A DNA stretch of 64,000 nucleotides from Odontesthes bonariensis (taxonomy: Eukaryota > Chordata > Actinopteri > Atheriniformes > Atherinopsidae). Numbering within the stretch: the stretch's first letter is position 1; the number at the start of each line of letters is the position of its first letter. Under the pieces are notes generated by a model. It was not told the DNA's origin and searched no databases. It worked only from the letters and a program-made list of their open reading frames with translations. Below, one piece after another: positions 60,057 to 64,000 of this stretch. The stretch covers positions 32,237,466 through 32,301,465 of the forward strand of contig NC_134508.1 of the NCBI RefSeq assembly GCF_027942865.1, written 5' to 3'. A program made the position numbers and the translations under genes.

Positions 60057-63000
60057 GTAAGACAAGATCCTGATCTGTCAGCGCACTAAAATGAAGACGA
60101 GATCTTCTTAGTTCACCAACCCAGGCGAGACTTTATTAAATGAGAAGTACAGAGGAGTTTACTCCCGTAGACACCAAGATTGTCCAAGTTTTAGGTTTAG
60201 AAAGAAGAAAAAAAACACGCCTCAGCACATATTTCTATCTGCTGCTCTTACTTTCTCTTTAGTTTCTCGCGGCAAATGTCGACGATTGAAGCTTTAATTT
60301 GCAGAACACTTATGAATTAGTGACTAATAATAACTTCTCAACATGTTTTATTCGTGAACACGCACAGCAAACTTCACAAGATGTAGTGTAAAGTTATTAC
60401 CAGAGAATAGATTAGGAGCTACAAATGATACAAATAAAAGACTTCAGTAAAATAAATAATCACATGATTACACCATCCAGCAGCTGCACTTTTGCAAACT
60501 AAAATCATTTCTGCTTCAACAGAAAGTATTTAATTTTGAATGTCAACACTTCTGCCCTATCTTATTATTTTTTTTCACAAAGATCCTTAGTGAGAAGTGT
60601 CAGATAATTGTCTTGTGGTCAATTTTCAAGAAACTCTGAGTCCACGTGAAATAAGCGGCTGAGTGTTGGCTGCTAGAAAAACTACATTTATGTAAAAAAA
60701 AAACTTCTCTGACATAATGAGAGCTTCACTTGAAGACCAGCACAAATCTATAGTTACAAAATGCTCAGTGTGTTTATGACTAATGCATCACTAAAGCTAT
60801 AACTTGGGACTTTTTTCTTGATATGAGGTTGTTATTTTTCAAACATGCCTGCTTGACCATCTAACAAGTCTACGTTATGTACTCAGTCTTGTTCTTTCTG
60901 TCTGGGTTTTTTTTTTTGTTTGTTTTTGTTTTAAGCCACCCAAACGGGGCATGTGATGATACTCTGCAAAGTCCCTCTAAGTACATAATTCATAGGTGAG
61001 GATTTGAGATGCATGGATATGTGGCAGGCTAATTGTTTAATTATACGAGTGCAACCTCAGCTACACCTGCTCTCAGCCTGTGTGCTTCACACATATGCAG
61101 ACGTTTGGCAGAGTTTGGTGTTTTTAGCTGATTACAACATGTAAAAGACAGGATCCCAAATGTATGCAGTCTCTTGAGCAGCGCAGCTGAATCACTGACA
61201 GTCAACAGGTTTGACTAAACAGCAGAATGCAGTCTGTCAAGTTAGTGACAATAAGCAGAAGAACCAGTTAACCTTTCAACTGTCTCTTTTTGTCACTTCT
61301 TAAAACTGTATATTGTCATCTTAGTTTTTTTTTTGCCTTTGTGTCTCTTTTCGACACGTTTTGTGTGGAAGTCAGAGCTCTGCAGGAAGCAAGCTGTTGT
61401 TCTGCCCGTGTTTTCCGTCAGTGTGGCTGTAAATTTACACACAGCAGGATTTTGGTGCGGTCTTTGAAGCGCTCATGTCTGTTTTGGCCACAGTCTTTTG
61501 ACACATCCCTGATAAGGATAATGATCAGATTTGGTGTGGCATGGATTTTTATTTTTTTTTCACTCTTTTGGTCATGTCAGGTCATGGCGGAAATTCACAA
61601 TCTACCGTTTCAGCCCCTGTTGAGAACTACTTTCGATTAACATGTGGAAATGATGTTCTGAAATGAAACCATCCACCAGAACAACCAAACAATGTGTCCT
61701 TGGTAAATGAGCCTCGCCAAGATGCCTAATAATAGATTTGATGCTGATGGGTAAATCTGGAAAGGATTAAGCTTTCTGCTGCTCTGTCAGATTCCCCGTC
61801 TTTGTTTTTAAGCAGCATGAATGCATTGGCCTCCCAGCGTACAATGTGGTCTTTTCTTGTCTTGCATATATTTTATGTTTCTCAGCCACAGTGGATTTAG
61901 CTAATTCGTTGGGTTGTCGTGTGAGGGAGTTAAATCCAAAGGGAAAGTTTTACAACTTTAACCATGTCTTGGGGTCAATTAGATTATTTGGGGTAATATC
62001 CCCTCAAAGTGGCTGTTGTCTGTCTTTAGGCCCCAGCTGTGTTCCTCGGGGCTGTTTATCAGAGTGAGTTAATGAGCGTGTGTTCTCTTCATGAGGCTAA
62101 AAGAAAATATAATCCTTTGATTATTCCGATTTTCTGACAGCACAATTGGAAACTGTAGGCATTGGAAATCATTTGCGTCGTTTGGCTGAAGTGCATCTTG
62201 TGTTTGTGCTGCGTGGTGTTTACTTTGGATGCAGGTCTGTTGACCGTTTGTCAGCAGCGGCTTCACCCGTTTGTGTCAAACCCACGGAAGACCAGCTAAT
62301 GAGCTTTTGCCCATTTGTGCAGACATTGGCTGCTTTTTAGCACCATCCCCAGAAGTACTCGTCCAAATGGTGTACACTTACCCCTCTGTCAAGCCAGATC
62401 TGAACAAATACCACTTATGTCTGTACGGTTAGGACACAGAGGGCCTCAGAGAAAAGCCTGCAGCTCTCAGCAGAAGGGCATTAATGGCAATCTGGAATAC
62501 AATATGCAGTTTGACACTAACAAGCAGTGGCTGGGCAGAGGATGAATAACATAATGTGCCATGAGCTGTTTGTTACAATGATGAAGCCAAAGAGGAAAGT
62601 GCTAAATTTCAACCAGAAGTCTGTCTTTAAACATAGACCAGCTACTTCACTTTGAGTCCCCACAAACACAATTTATCAACATTGTATTCACATCCATCCA
62701 CTGCACATGTTTACATTTCCTCCAAGCCATCAGCTTTTAACAGATAAGCTCTCGGGCCTCTTGTTCGGACCACTCAGGGGAGGAGCCGGGGAGTGGCCTA
62801 GAACAGTGTAGTCTTTGTGTCAGTTGTCCACAAGTTGTTAAATGTTTTAGTTGTTCTGACTCCAGCAACCAACTGTTAGGAGTGATGTTCCATGTAAATG
62901 TCTAAAGAAGAAGAGCCTGAAAGAAAAGTCGGTGAGGGTGTGTGCTTGTGTCTGTGGCCACTCCAGCCTCCATTACAGATAACAGGAGGCTCACTCCCAC

Positions 63001-64000
63001 TGTGGGCCTGTCTTGCTTTTGGTACGTATGTGTGTGTGTGGGCTGTGTGTCACACTGAAGCTCCAGTGACCCAAGGGCACCCATGTGAAACTCCTTTAAT
63101 CCCTCTGCTCAGGGTGTTTTGGGTTGGGGGATGATCTCCTTCTGCGGCACAGAGTTACTCACTTCATGTTTAGGATGATCAGGCCCTTGCGCATACATCA
63201 TATGTGCAACAAGTTAAATCTCTGGGTCTGCTTTTCATGCCTGCTTGTAGTTGTTCTCTGTGAAGATCTCTCCTGATCAAAGCCATGGCTGTTTTTAATG
63301 CCTTGTGGCACCATTTATTTGGTTAGATGAATTATTGGCGGGTGAATTCTGCTCCATGTCTTAAGGGTTTCACAGATTATGGCTTCAAACCACTCCCCTC
63401 ACCACAAAATGACCAATTCGGGCTCGAATGGCTTCTCCGCTACGTTCCTTGGAAAATTTCCGATTAGAATGCTGATTCAGGCTTTAAAAAAAACCCCAGT
63501 CTGGCTCACTTGCCTCGCTTTGTGTCAGTCTTTCCCTCTTCATTCAGATTAGAGCTTAATTGTCTGAAAGCGTGACAGCTGAAGGTGGACCACATGGCCA
63601 GGAGCATCCAGTGTTAAAATAGAACAATCAATGAATGATTCAGGCCTTATGTTCTTGCTCTCCCTTGACGTGTGATACTCATTTATCCGCCTACGCCTAC
63701 AGTGAGTCGTCTTCCTCCTACCTCACAGAGAGTTGGCCTGTTTCCACATTGTGGGACTTTTTCAGAAGAAAGAAACAAGTAAGAGTTACTTCTTTTTGGA
63801 TGTAAGCATGGTATTTAGTATGTCACATTCCTCTAACTTAGAGTGTGGACATTCCTGCGTGCAAGATGTTTTTCTGAGGGTTCTGGTTTTCCTTGGGCAT
63901 TCAGCTGGTATCAAACTGCAAATGTTTGACTTGACAAGGGGTGCATGTGGTGTGTGCATGTGTTCATGTGTTTGTCTCAAGTTTTCCTCTGTCTCTCTTT
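60057..64000 (+). other. Presumed long first intron of the downstream gene
   Basis: No coding exon recognised to the window end. No transposon was recognised. Several less AT-rich blocks (about 62130-62460 and 63540-63720) could be regulatory but show no motif I can name firmly. Confidence 0.4.

Overview
This is a window of a ray-finned (teleost-like) fish genome. The genes are split by GT-AG introns, intergenic DNA is AT-rich with many simple repeats, and fish-type mobile elements are abundant (L2 LINEs, RTE/Rex3-like LINEs, tRNA-headed SINEs, hAT-like and Tc1/mariner-like DNA transposons). The proteins are vertebrate families. Everything here is read by eye; exon borders come from splice consensus, reading phase and remembered family sequences.

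Layout. About 2.2-6.5 kb (+): a BCL2L14/BCL-G-like apoptosis gene. 8.2-10.1 kb (-): rplp2, ribosomal stalk protein P2, complete with TOP-type start, ETS sites and poly(A) signal. 12.2-12.9 kb (-): a 114-residue single-pass membrane protein that I do not recognise. 15.6-17.5 kb (-) and 26.8-28.1 kb (+): two head-to-head A3-type adenosine receptors sharing one intron position. Between them lie a degenerate L2 LINE (about 20.85-23.7 kb) and, just after its tail, a hAT-like element (23.76-25.0 kb). 29.35-29.75 kb (-): two let-7 microRNA hairpins in a cluster. 30-46 kb: gene-poor, with decayed Tc1-like elements, LINE fragments and microsatellites. 46.1-57.2 kb (+): tulp1, rebuilt as 14 coding exons (545 codons plus stop) with one GC-AG intron. 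59.3-60.1 kb (+): a GC-box/CCAAT promoter and two spliced leader exons of a further gene, by synteny probably tead3, whose coding exons lie beyond the window.

The genes are not an operon-like unit. The linkage of tulp1 with a same-strand gene starting just downstream matches the vertebrate TULP1-TEAD3 order (human 6p21). A3-type adenosine receptors and a let-7j/k-like pair next to that block recall, from memory, the chicken chromosome 26 arrangement, so this looks like an old vertebrate linkage group. The most interesting items are the let-7 pair, the phase 1-1 modular low-complexity exons and GC-AG intron of tulp1, the diverged receptor pair, and the unrecognised membrane protein.
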